Shown here: positions 16,882 to 24,176 of the stretch, in pieces
Layout of the letters: every line of letters begins with the position of its first letter
How positions within the stretch are numbered: position 1 is the first letter of the stretch
Source of the DNA: CAVURS01 sp963795385
GTDB lineage: Bacteria > Actinomycetota > Actinomycetes > Actinomycetales > CAVURS01
Length of the DNA stretch: 64,000 nt
Direction of reading: 5' to 3'
NCBI GenBank assembly: GCA_963795385.1
Contig: CAWCHK010000002.1
Span: 416,792-480,791, forward strand
Position numbers and translations under genes: made by a program
The notes under the pieces: generated by a model
The model's input: only the letters and a program-made list of their open reading frames with translations
The model's database searches: none
Told to the model about the DNA's origin: nothing

Positions 16882-17734
16882 CGTGACGGTCCCGGCCGGC
16901 CAGGGCCAGCTCCCAGGCATGCCCCGCCGGCTCTACTCCGCGTCGCCGTCCCGGCTGCTGGCCTGGGTGGACTGCCCGCGGCGCTACCGCTTCCAGTACC
17001 TCGACCGGCCTCGGCCCCAGCCGGCGCCGCAGCGGGCCCACACCAGCTTGGGGGTGGCCGTCCACACGGCCCTGGCCCGCTGGTGGGACCTCGACCCGGC
17101 CCGGCGTACCCCGAGTGCAGCCGCAGCCCTGGTCCGCAGCTCGTGGGTGCGGGCCGGCTTCCGGGACGAGGAGCAGTCCGAGCGGTGGCGGTCGAGGGCG
17201 GCGGTGCAGACCGCGGCGTACGCCGAGCGCCTGGATCCCGCCGTGCAGCCGCTCGGGATCGAGCGGACCGTCGCGCTGCGCACCCCGGTGATGGTCGTCA
17301 ACGGCCGGGTCGACCGGCTGGACGACCGGGACGGCGAGCTCGTCGTCGTGGACTACAAGACGTCACGGTCCACCCCCGGGCCGGACGAGGCGCGCACCTC
17401 GCTGGCGCTCGGCTTCTACGCCTCGGCGGTGTCGGCGATGTTCCGCCGGGCGTGCCGCCGGGTCGAGCTGCACCACGTGCCGACCGGCGAGGTCGCGGTG
17501 CACGAGCACACGCCGGAGTCGTTGTCCCGCAAGGTGTCCGAGGCGGAGTCGATCGCGGCCGACCTGGTCAAGGTCGATGCGGCGTTCGCCGCCGGAGAGT
17601 CCGGGGACGATGTCTTCGCGCCGCGGATCGGCCCGCTCTGCGGTTGGTGTGACTTCAGGGAGCACTGCCCCGAGGGCCGCGCCGCCGCGCCGCGGAAGTC
17701 GGGCTGGGCCGCGCTGGAGCCGGGCGCCGGCTGA
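16874..17734 (+). CDS. RecB/Cas4-like PD-(D/E)XK exonuclease with Fe-S cysteines
   Basis: 286 residues from a GTG overlapping marC. The nuclease core shows GRVDRLDDRDGELVVVDYKT, i.e. the D...D-Y-K metal and catalytic residues, plus an upstream His in LGVAVHTAL. One cysteine in LLAWVDCPRRYRFQY (about residue 36) and three in CGWCDFREHC near the C-terminus match the 4Fe-4S iron-staple layout of AddB, Cas4 and related nucleases. It is not beside any cas gene. Its neighbour is a convergent DEAD helicase. A role in DNA repair is likely but unproven. Confidence 0.9.
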   Translation: MRDVTVPAGQGQLPGMPRRLYSASPSRLLAWVDCPRRYRFQYLDRPRPQPAPQRAHTSLGVAVHTALARWWDLDPARRTPSAAAALVRSSWVRAGFRDEEQSERWRSRAAVQTAAYAERLDPAVQPLGIERTVALRTPVMVVNGRVDRLDDRDGELVVVDYKTSRSTPGPDEARTSLALGFYASAVSAMFRRACRRVELHHVPTGEVAVHEHTPESLSRKVSEAESIAADLVKVDAAFAAGESGDDVFAPRIGPLCGWCDFREHCPEGRAAAPRKSGWAALEPGAG

Positions 17735-17762
17735 CGCCAGGTTGGCTCGCGCCGACCGGTCC

Positions 17763-19385
17763 TCAAGCCCCTTCGGAGGACTTGGTCTCGGCGCTCGCCG
17801 CGCCGGCCGCGCCGGATCCGCCCGAGCCACCGCGGGTACGGCGGCGGCGGTTGCGGGTGCGGCCGCCCTCCTTGCGCTCCGCACCGGCCGCGGGGCCGGC
17901 TGCGTGCTCGCCCTCGGACCGGGCCCGGCCGCCACCGCGGCTCTCGTGACCGCCCTCGCGGGGAGCCCGGGTGCGTCCCGCACCGCCGCGCGATCCGCGC
18001 CCGTCGCCGCCGCGATCGCCACCACGATCGCCACCACGATCGCCGCGGCCGTCGCCACGACCCTGACCGTCCCGCTTGGCTCCTGCCCCGCCACCGCGCT
18101 TGCCGGTCTCGCCGAGGTCCTCGACCGCCTCGGCGGCCAGGCCGGCCCGGACCCGTTGAGCGCCTGGGAGGGTCGCACCCGTGCCGGTCGGGATGCCGAG
18201 GTCGATGTAGAGGTGGTCGGAGTTCGAGTACGTCTCCTGCGGCTCGGGGATGCCGAGGTCGAGGACCTTGTTGATCAGGCCCCAGCGGGGCAGGTCGTCC
18301 CAGTCGACCAGGGTGATCGCCACGCCCGCGTTGCCGGCCCGGGCCGTTCGGCCGATCCGGTGCAGGTAGGTCTTCTCGTCCTCGGGGCACTGGTAGTTGA
18401 TGACGTGGGTGATGCCCTCGACGTCGATGCCGCGAGCGGCCACGTCGGTGGCCACGAGCACGTCGACCTTGCCGTTGCGGAACGCGCGCATGGCCTGCTC
18501 GCGGGCCCCCTGGCCCAGGTCCCCGTGGATGGCCGCCGAGGCGAAGCCGCGGATGGCGAGCTCGTCGGCGACCTTCGCGACGGTGCGCTTGGTGCGGCAG
18601 AAGATCATCGTCAGCGCGCGGCCCTCGGCCTGCAGCACCCGCGCCAGCAGCTCGACCTTGTCCATCGCGTGGGCGCGGTAGACGAACTGCTCGACGGCCG
18701 CGACGGTGGCGCCGTCGTCGGTCGGGTCGATCGCTCGGATGTGGGTGGGCTGCGACATGTACCGGCGGGCCAGGGCGACGACCGCGCCCGGCATGGTGGC
18801 CGAGAAGAGCATGGTCTGCCGCGAGTCGGGCGTCAGGCCCAGGATCCGCTCGACGTCGGGCAGGAAGCCCAGGTCCAGCATCTCGTCGGCCTCGTCGAGG
18901 ACGACGCCGCGGACGTAGCCCAGCTGCAGCAGCCCCTGCTGGGCCAGGTCGAGCAGGCGTCCCGGCGTACCGACCACGAGGTCCACGCCGCGCTTGAGCG
19001 CCTCGACCTGCGGCTCGTAGGCGCGCCCGCCGTAGACGGTGAGGACGCGTACGCCGCGCTGCTTGCCCGCCGTCTCCAGGTCGCGGGCCACCTGGGTCGC
19101 CAGCTCGCGGGTGGGGACCACGACGAGGGACTGCGGCTTGCCCGGCGCCGGCAGGGCGTCGTACCCCTCGTCGGTCGCGACGACGGTCTGCTGCAGCAGC
19201 GGGATGCCGAAGCCGAGCGTCTTGCCGGTGCCGGTCTTGGCCTGGCCGATGATGTCGTGGCCGGACAGCGCGACCGGCAGGGTCATCGCCTGGATCGGGA
19301 ACGGGTGGGTGATGCCGGCCTCGGTGAGGGCCGCGACGATGTCGGGGTGCACGCCGGCATCGGCAAAGGTTTTGTTGTCGCTCAC
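17763..19385 (-). CDS. DEAD-box RNA helicase with RGD-rich tail
   Basis: 540 residues from the GTG at 19385, which has AGGAAG 6 nt upstream; a TTG 18 bases earlier is open but less well placed. Motifs in order: Q motif (HPFPIQAMTLP), I (AKTGTGKT), Ia (PTRELA), Ib (TPGRLLDL), II (DEADEM), III (SAT), V (ATDVAARGIDVEG) and VI (HRIGRTARAG). Beyond residue 400 the tail is basic and repetitive, with several GDRGGDRGGD units encoded by 9-12 bp DNA repeats. Tails like this bind RNA and promote condensate-like assembly. Similar to RhlE/CsdA types used in ribosome assembly and cold adaptation. Confidence 0.93.
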   Translation of the reverse strand: MSDNKTFADAGVHPDIVAALTEAGITHPFPIQAMTLPVALSGHDIIGQAKTGTGKTLGFGIPLLQQTVVATDEGYDALPAPGKPQSLVVVPTRELATQVARDLETAGKQRGVRVLTVYGGRAYEPQVEALKRGVDLVVGTPGRLLDLAQQGLLQLGYVRGVVLDEADEMLDLGFLPDVERILGLTPDSRQTMLFSATMPGAVVALARRYMSQPTHIRAIDPTDDGATVAAVEQFVYRAHAMDKVELLARVLQAEGRALTMIFCRTKRTVAKVADELAIRGFASAAIHGDLGQGAREQAMRAFRNGKVDVLVATDVAARGIDVEGITHVINYQCPEDEKTYLHRIGRTARAGNAGVAITLVDWDDLPRWGLINKVLDLGIPEPQETYSNSDHLYIDLGIPTGTGATLPGAQRVRAGLAAEAVEDLGETGKRGGGAGAKRDGQGRGDGRGDRGGDRGGDRGGDGRGSRGGAGRTRAPREGGHESRGGGRARSEGEHAAGPAAGAERKEGGRTRNRRRRTRGGSGGSGAAGAASAETKSSEGA

Positions 19386-19527
19386 GGTGAACTTCCTGGT
19401 CAAGCGGGGGCCACACGCTGGTGAGGAGTCACTCCTCAGCGGGCCGCACCTGCTGCGATTGGAGCCGATCGGGGTTCGCAGCAGCGACCGGTCATCCGTT
19501 GTCCCGGGCAGTCTACCGGTCGGCCAC

Positions 19528-19533
19528 TAGGTT
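19528..19533 (+). promoter_or_regulatory. -10 box for a leaderless ferritin-like gene
   Basis: TAGGTT ends 7 nt before the ATG at 19541; there is no ribosome site between them. Confidence 0.5.
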
Positions 19534-19540
19534 GGACGCC

Positions 19541-20242
19541 ATGAGCGACACGGCCCGGGACACCGGCGGCGACCCGTTCGCGGAGCCCACCTATCACGCG
19601 GCCATCGTCGACCTGCTGGGCGGTCTCGCGTACGGCGAGCTGACGGCGTTCTCCCGGCTGGCCGGTGACGCCGAGCTGGCGCCGACCCTGGACGGCAAGG
19701 CCGCGCTCGCGCGGATGGCCGCGACGGAGTTCGGCCACTACGAGCGGATCGAGCGCCGGCTCAAGGACATGGGTGTGGACGCCCGGGCCGCGATGGAGCC
19801 GTTCGTGGCGGCGATCGACGCGTTCCACGACCGGACCTCGCCCAAGACCTGGCTCGAGGGCCTGGTCAAGGCGTACGTCGGCGACGGCATCGCGAGCGAC
19901 TTCTACAAGGAGATCGCGGCGTACGTCGACCCGAGCACCCGCGAGCTGGTGCTCTCGGTCCTCGACGACCTGGGGCAGTCCGAGTTCGCGGTCAACGCGG
20001 TGCTCGAGGCGACCCGGGCCGACCCGTCGGTCTCCGGCCGGCTGGCCCTGTGGGGGCGCCGGCTCGTGGGAGAGGCGCTCTCGCAGGCCCAGCAGGTCGC
20101 GGCCGAGCGGGACGCGCTCACGACGCTGCTGGTCGGCGGCGGGACGTTCCCCGGCGCCGACCTGGCCGAGCTGGCCCGGATGTTCGCGCGGCTGACCGAC
20201 GAGCACACCAACCGGATGCAGCGGCTCGGCCTGACTCCCTGA
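19541..20242 (+). CDS. ferritin-like (MiaE-like) protein
   Basis: 233 residues. A four-helix di-iron-type fold is suggested by ITS acidic/His motifs: GELTAFSRL, AATEFGHYERIERRL (E..H) and DEHTNRMQRL near the end. In actinobacteria this family is annotated ferritin-like fold-containing or tRNA-hydroxylase-like; whether it hydroxylates tRNA here is not known. It sits between the DEAD helicase and a set of small stress genes, a conserved actinobacterial order. Confidence 0.82.
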   Translation: MSDTARDTGGDPFAEPTYHAAIVDLLGGLAYGELTAFSRLAGDAELAPTLDGKAALARMAATEFGHYERIERRLKDMGVDARAAMEPFVAAIDAFHDRTSPKTWLEGLVKAYVGDGIASDFYKEIAAYVDPSTRELVLSVLDDLGQSEFAVNAVLEATRADPSVSGRLALWGRRLVGEALSQAQQVAAERDALTTLLVGGGTFPGADLAELARMFARLTDEHTNRMQRLGLTP

Positions 20243-20250
20243 GGGTCCGG

Positions 20251-20523
20251 TCAGACCCGCGCGCCGCCGCGCATCGCCGCGACCCGCTCGTAGAGGGTCA
20301 CGAGGACGGCGGCCGCAGCGATGCTGATGACCAGCCGGATCCAGTCGATCCCCTTGGTGTCGTTGACGCCCAGGGCACCCGCGATCCAGTAGCCCAGCAG
20401 GGCGCCGACGATGCCGATGATCACGGTGACGAGGACGCTGACCTTCTGCTTGCCCGGCAGCACGAGGCGCGCCAGGACGCCGATGACGGCGCCGAAGATG
20501 ATCGTCCCGATGATGGTTCCCAT
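20251..20523 (-). CDS. GlsB/YeaQ/YmgE-family small membrane stress protein
   Basis: 90 residues with three membrane helices (IIFGAVIGVLARLVLPG, VTVIIGIVGALLGYWIAGAL, LVISIAAAAVLVTLYERV). The G-x-x-A-R-x-x-x-P-G segment after helix 1 is the family signature. Members are induced by acid or envelope stress; the mechanism is unknown. Convergent with the ferritin-like gene with only 8 bp between the stops. Confidence 0.88.
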   Translation of the reverse strand: MGTIIGTIIFGAVIGVLARLVLPGKQKVSVLVTVIIGIVGALLGYWIAGALGVNDTKGIDWIRLVISIAAAAVLVTLYERVAAMRGGARV

Positions 20524-20550
20524 GGCGCGGAGCCTGCCACGGGGCGAGCG

Positions 20551-20775
20551 TTACAGCGCGCCGAAACCGACCTTGCGGCCCTCGGGGGCGCCGATCTCGA
20601 CGTAGCCGATGACCCCGGTCGGGACGACGACCATGCGGCCCTTCTCGTCGGTCAGGCGCAACGTGCCACCGGCCTTCAACGCGTCGTCGACGGCCGCGGC
20701 CACGTCTTCTGCGGACTGCGCCGACTCGAGAGTGATCTCCCGCGCGACGTTCCGGACGCCGATCTTGACCTCCAC
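20551..20775 (-). CDS. DUF3107 protein (TB9.4-like)
   Basis: 74 residues from the GTG at 20775, with GGAAGAGG just upstream; a TTG six bases earlier is possible. The whole protein matches DUF3107, a short beta-alpha-beta domain conserved in actinobacteria (mycobacterial TB9.4): VEVKIGVRNVAREITLES, then EDVAAAVDDAL and VVPTGVIGYVEIG. Function unknown. Positioned next to a TetR gene and a DEAD helicase as in mycobacteria. Confidence 0.88.
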   Translation of the reverse strand: MEVKIGVRNVAREITLESAQSAEDVAAAVDDALKAGGTLRLTDEKGRMVVVPTGVIGYVEIGAPEGRKVGFGAL

Positions 20776-20856
20776 GGTCAACCTCTTCCGTTGGTTCCTT
20801 CGATGCCGCGGTGTCCCACTGCCCGCGAGGGGTGCGGTGACACCTGTCGCCGAAGG

Positions 20857-21498
20857 CTAACCGCTCGACCGCGGCTGGTGTTCCGCGGCCGCGGTCAGCG
20901 GGAACGCCCCCAGTCCGCGCCAGGACAGCTGGGCGACCAGGCGGGCCGCCTCCTCGCGGGGGATGCCCTCGCCGCCGGTCAGCCAGTAGCGCGCCGTGAC
21001 CTGGGCCATGCCGGCCAGGGCCGTGCCCAACAGGGTGGCCTGCTGCGGCGGCAGTGCGGTGTCCTCCGCGATCACCTCGGCGATGGCCTGCGCGCACTGC
21101 ATGTTCACCCGGTCGACGCGCTCGCGGACCGACGGCTCGTTGGTCAGGTCCGACTCGAACACGAGCCGGAACGGCGCGCCGTCGCGGTCGACGAACTCGA
21201 AGTACGCCGCGATCGTGGCCTCGACCCGCTGCTTGTTGTCGTGCGTGGAGGCCAACGCGCCGCGAACGGCCTCGATGAGGTCGGCCGAGCGCTGGTCCAG
21301 CAGGGCCAGGTAGAGCTCCAACTTGCTCGGGAAATGTTGGTAGAGAACGGGTTTGGAGACTCCCGCGCGATCGGCGATGTCATCCATCGCGGCGGCGTGG
21401 TAGCCCTGCTGAACGAAGACCTCCTGGGCCGCGCCGAGCAGCTGGGCCCGCCGAGCGGTGCGCGGCAGGCGGGTGCCGCGGCTCGCCGTCTCGGTCAT
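20857..21498 (-). CDS. TetR/AcrR-family regulator
   Basis: 213 residues. The N-terminal helix-turn-helix is clear: RRAQLLGAAQEVFVQQGY, MDDIADRAGVSKPVLYQHFP, SKLELYLALL. The C-terminal ligand domain matches the type found in the conserved actinobacterial gene beside DUF3107 (Rv3208-like). Divergent from the DUF3152 lipoprotein gene; the two starts are 53 bp apart, each with its own TANNNT box, so the regulator may control both genes. Confidence 0.92.
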   Translation of the reverse strand: MTETASRGTRLPRTARRAQLLGAAQEVFVQQGYHAAAMDDIADRAGVSKPVLYQHFPSKLELYLALLDQRSADLIEAVRGALASTHDNKQRVEATIAAYFEFVDRDGAPFRLVFESDLTNEPSVRERVDRVNMQCAQAIAEVIAEDTALPPQQATLLGTALAGMAQVTARYWLTGGEGIPREEAARLVAQLSWRGLGAFPLTAAAEHQPRSSG

Positions 21499-21504
21499 CG
21501 TCGC

Positions 21505-21510
21505 ATCGTA
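21505..21510 (-). promoter_or_regulatory. -10 box for leaderless tetR
   Basis: On the minus strand TACGAT ends 6 nt before the ATG at 21498. Confidence 0.5.
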
Positions 21511-21537
21511 GTCGCGCGCCGGACTTGTCCCGAAGGT

Positions 21538-21543
21538 TAGGCT
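21538..21543 (+). promoter_or_regulatory. -10 box for the leaderless DUF3152 gene
   Basis: TAGGCT ends 8 nt before the GTG at 21552 (ATG at 21555 is the alternative start). Confidence 0.45.
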
Positions 21544-21551
21544 CGGCGACC

Positions 21552-22337
21552 GTGATGCTGCGCCGGCGGTCCCGACGCCACGCCGGCGGCCCCGCCCTCG
21601 CCCTGGTGGCGTGCGCCGTTGCCCTGGCGGCCTGCGGCTCCGGCTCGCGCCCGGTCCGGGCGTCGAGCGCCACGACGGTGTCCGGCACCGCTACGCCGCC
21701 GGCGGCGGCCAGCCCCGGCTCCTCGGCCGGCGCGACGACGGCCACGCAGCCCGGCCCGAAGGCCACGCCGACGGCGATACCCACCCAGCACACGGCCAGC
21801 AAACCCTCGAGGGTGACCGCCTCGACGACCGGGACGGGGCACTTCACCGTCGTACCGGGTCGGGTGGCAGCCCCCGGCCACGGCCGGGTCCGGACCGTGG
21901 AGGTGGAGATCGAGGGCGGGGTGGAGGTCGACCCGGCCGGCTTCGCCGACTTCGTGATGGACACCCTGAACGACCCCCGCGGCTGGGGCCACGACGGGAC
22001 GATGACGTTCGCCCGCACCGACCGGCGGGGCCAGATCGTGGTCCGGCTGGCCAGCCCGGTGACCTCCGCTGCGCTGTGCCGCCCGCTGGTCACCTACGGT
22101 CGGCTCTCGTGCAGCCAGGGGCAGTACGCCAACCTCACGTCGTACCGGTGGTTCCACGGCCAGAGCGAGTTCGACAGCCTCACCCAGTACCGCCAGTACG
22201 TCGTGGACCACGAGGTCGGCCACGTGCTCGGCCACGGCCACCTGCAGTGCGCGGGGGCCGGCCGGCTGGCCCCGGTCATGCAGCAGCAGACCAAGCGGGT
22301 GGCTCCCTGCCGGCCCAACGCCTGGCCGTTCCCCTGA
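21552..22337 (+). CDS. DUF3152 lipoprotein, zinc-protease-like
   Basis: 261 residues. A basic N-terminus, a hydrophobic stretch and a lipobox-like ALAAC (Cys near residue 27) indicate a lipoprotein signal. A Thr/Ala/Pro-rich linker follows, to about residue 95. The C-terminal domain contains VDHEVGHVLGHGHLQC, an HExxHxxGHxH arrangement that would bind zinc as in metzincin-type proteases, and RLAPVMQQQT, where the Met resembles a metzincin Met-turn. Peptidase activity of DUF3152 is inferred, not shown as far as I know. Confidence 0.88.
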   Translation: MMLRRRSRRHAGGPALALVACAVALAACGSGSRPVRASSATTVSGTATPPAAASPGSSAGATTATQPGPKATPTAIPTQHTASKPSRVTASTTGTGHFTVVPGRVAAPGHGRVRTVEVEIEGGVEVDPAGFADFVMDTLNDPRGWGHDGTMTFARTDRRGQIVVRLASPVTSAALCRPLVTYGRLSCSQGQYANLTSYRWFHGQSEFDSLTQYRQYVVDHEVGHVLGHGHLQCAGAGRLAPVMQQQTKRVAPCRPNAWPFP

Positions 22338-22358
22338 CCCGTGCCGCACCCTGGAGCC

Positions 22359-23699
22359 ATGACCACCGAGACCGAGCCCGAGACCGAGCCCGAGACCGAG
22401 CCCGAGATCGAGCCCGAGACCGAGCCAGAGGCCGAGCCCGAGGCCGAGTCGGCGGCCGAGTCGGCCCGCGCCCGGCGCAGCGGTGTCCTCGGGCCACTCG
22501 TCGAGCCCGCCACGGACCTGTCGACCGCGGAGGTGCGGCGCTACGCCCGGCACCTGCTCGTTCCCGACGTCGGGGCCGTGGGGCAACGGCGCCTGAAGAA
22601 CGCGCGGGTCCTGGTGGTCGGGGCCGGCGGCCTGGGCTCCCCGGCCCTGCTCTACCTCGCCGCGGCCGGCGTCGGGACGATCGGGATCGTCGACCCGGAC
22701 GTCGTCGAGGAGTCGAACCTGCAGCGCCAAGTCGTCCACGGCGGCGCCGACGTCGGGCGGCTGAAGGTCGACTCCGCGCGCGAGCGGGTGGCCGAGGTCA
22801 ACCCGTTGGTACGCGTGCAGACCCACCCGGTGCGCCTGGACTCGACCAACGCCCTGGACCTGCTGTCGGCGTACGACGTCGTCGTCGACGGGTCCGACAA
22901 CTTCCCGACCCGCTACCTGGTGAACGATGCCTGCGCGCTGCTGGGCATCCCCTGCGTGTGGGGGTCGATCTACCGGTTCGACGGGCAGGCCAGTGTCTGG
23001 TTCGCCGGTCAGGGGCCGTGCTATCGATGCGTGTTCCCCGAGCCGCCTCCGCCGGGGCTCGTGCCGTCCTGCGCCGAGGGCGGGGTCCTGGGTGTCCTGT
23101 GCGCGGCCATCGGCTCGATCCAGGCGACCGAGGTGGTCAAGCTGGTGACGGGCATCGGGGACTCGCTGGTCGGCCGGCTCGTGGTTCACGACGCCCTGCG
23201 CTCGACGTGGCGCGAGGTGCGCGTCCGGGCCGATCCGGGCTGTGCACTGTGCGGGTCGGAGCCGACGGTCACGGAGCTCGTGGACTACGACGACTTCTGC
23301 GGACTTCCCTCTGCGACAACGGAATCGGACTCGACCAGCTCGCCGGGCGGGGATTCCGACCTGGTGACGGCGCGCGAGCTGTCGGCCCTGCTGGCGGCCC
23401 GGGACGCCGGGTCCGTCGGGGCTGAGGACTTCGTGCTGGTCGATGTCCGGGAGCCGGGGGAGCGCGAGATCGTCTCCATCCCGGGGTCGGTGGCAGTGCC
23501 GCGGGCGGCCTTCTTCACTGGTGCCGCATGGCAACAGTTGCCCTTTGACAAGCGAGTGATCCTGCACTGCCGGTCCGGCGTACGGTCGCGGGAGTGCCTG
23601 GACCGCCTGCGCGCGGCCGGCCATCCCGACGCCGCGCACGTCGACGGCGGCGTCCTGGCGTGGGTGCAGGACGTCGACCCGTCCCTGCCGACGTACTGA
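22359..23699 (+). CDS. moeZ: MoeZ-type adenylyltransferase/sulfurtransferase (ThiF + rhodanese)
   Basis: 446 residues from the ATG at 22359. Activates the C-terminus of ubiquitin-like sulfur carriers (MoaD, ThiS, CysO) by adenylation and transfers sulfur. The E1 domain has the nucleotide loop GAGGLGSPALLYL, the Arg finger in ESNLQRQVVH, and zinc cysteines in CYRC and CALC. PGLVPSCAEGGVLGV supplies the thioester-type Cys. The rhodanese domain ends with active-site CRSGVRS. The first 45 residues are an acidic repeat of Glu-Thr-Glu-Pro units from a hexamer-like DNA repeat, absent from usual MoeZ; no later good start exists, so it is probably translated. MoaE lies 27 kb away. Confidence 0.93.
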   Translation: MTTETEPETEPETEPEIEPETEPEAEPEAESAAESARARRSGVLGPLVEPATDLSTAEVRRYARHLLVPDVGAVGQRRLKNARVLVVGAGGLGSPALLYLAAAGVGTIGIVDPDVVEESNLQRQVVHGGADVGRLKVDSARERVAEVNPLVRVQTHPVRLDSTNALDLLSAYDVVVDGSDNFPTRYLVNDACALLGIPCVWGSIYRFDGQASVWFAGQGPCYRCVFPEPPPPGLVPSCAEGGVLGVLCAAIGSIQATEVVKLVTGIGDSLVGRLVVHDALRSTWREVRVRADPGCALCGSEPTVTELVDYDDFCGLPSATTESDSTSSPGGDSDLVTARELSALLAARDAGSVGAEDFVLVDVREPGEREIVSIPGSVAVPRAAFFTGAAWQQLPFDKRVILHCRSGVRSRECLDRLRAAGHPDAAHVDGGVLAWVQDVDPSLPTY

Positions 23700-23718
23700 T
23701 GCCGTTGCCGAGCCGAGC

Positions 23719-24051
23719 GTGAGCCCGCCCTCCCGTCAGCCGAGCCGGGCGCTGGAGCCGCCGGCGTACGCGCTGGAGGTCCTGGAGGTCGTGGAGCGGA
23801 TCCCTGTCGGGCGGGTGATGAGCTACGGCGACGTGGCGGAGTACCTCGGGGCCGGGGGCCCGCGCCAGGTCGGGTGGGTGATGTCGCACTTCGGCAGCGG
23901 GGTGCCCTGGTGGCGGGTGCTGCGCGCCGACGGGACGCCACTGGCCGGCCACGAGGCCCGGGCGGTCGCGGCGTACCGGAGGGAGGGAACCCCCCTGCGC
24001 CCGGACGGGACCCGCGTCGACATGCGCCGGGCCCGCTGGGACGGCACCTGA
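23719..24051 (+). CDS. alkyltransferase-like (ATL) DNA-binding protein
   Basis: 110 residues from GTG, overlapping nothing but 19 bp after moeZ. Belongs to the MGMT/Ogt fold: VERIPVGRVMSYGDVAEYLG, GGPRQVGWVMSH (helix-turn-helix with Arg finger) and VPWWRVLRADG. The active-site Cys of MGMT (PCHR) is replaced by Trp, the hallmark of ATL proteins. These bind O6-alkylguanine without repairing it and hand the lesion to nucleotide excision repair. The same neighbour order (moeZ, ATL, adnA) is known in mycobacteria. Confidence 0.92.
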   Translation: MSPPSRQPSRALEPPAYALEVLEVVERIPVGRVMSYGDVAEYLGAGGPRQVGWVMSHFGSGVPWWRVLRADGTPLAGHEARAVAAYRREGTPLRPDGTRVDMRRARWDGT

Positions 24052-24057
24052 CCCCCC

Positions 24058-24161
24058 CGTGCTCCCATCCGGCCGCGGCGCTCCCATCTGGCCGGTGATG
24101 TCCGCTCCGGAGGGCCTGGATCGCCGGCCGGAGTGGAGCATGGCGGCCGGATGGGAGCACG
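24058..24161. repeat. long nested hairpin between ATL and adnA
   Basis: A perfect 19-bp inverted repeat (24058-24076 with 24143-24161; arm ends GTGCTCCCATCCGGCCGC) encloses a second imperfect one (24080-24095 with 24124-24139; GCTCCCATCTGGCCGG) and a central CTCCGGAG palindrome. Thus a unit close to GCTCCCATCCGGCC occurs twice forward and twice inverted. C and G runs flank the outer arms. It may terminate moeZ/ATL transcription, act as a processed RNA hairpin, or be a miniature mobile repeat. Confidence 0.75.
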
Positions 24162-24176
24162 AGGGGGGAAACGTCG

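Noticed and set aside
17577..19424. 615-aa open frame on the plus strand opposite the DEAD helicase
   Set aside because: Low-complexity Arg/Asp/Val-rich shadow; the minus strand has all helicase motifs.
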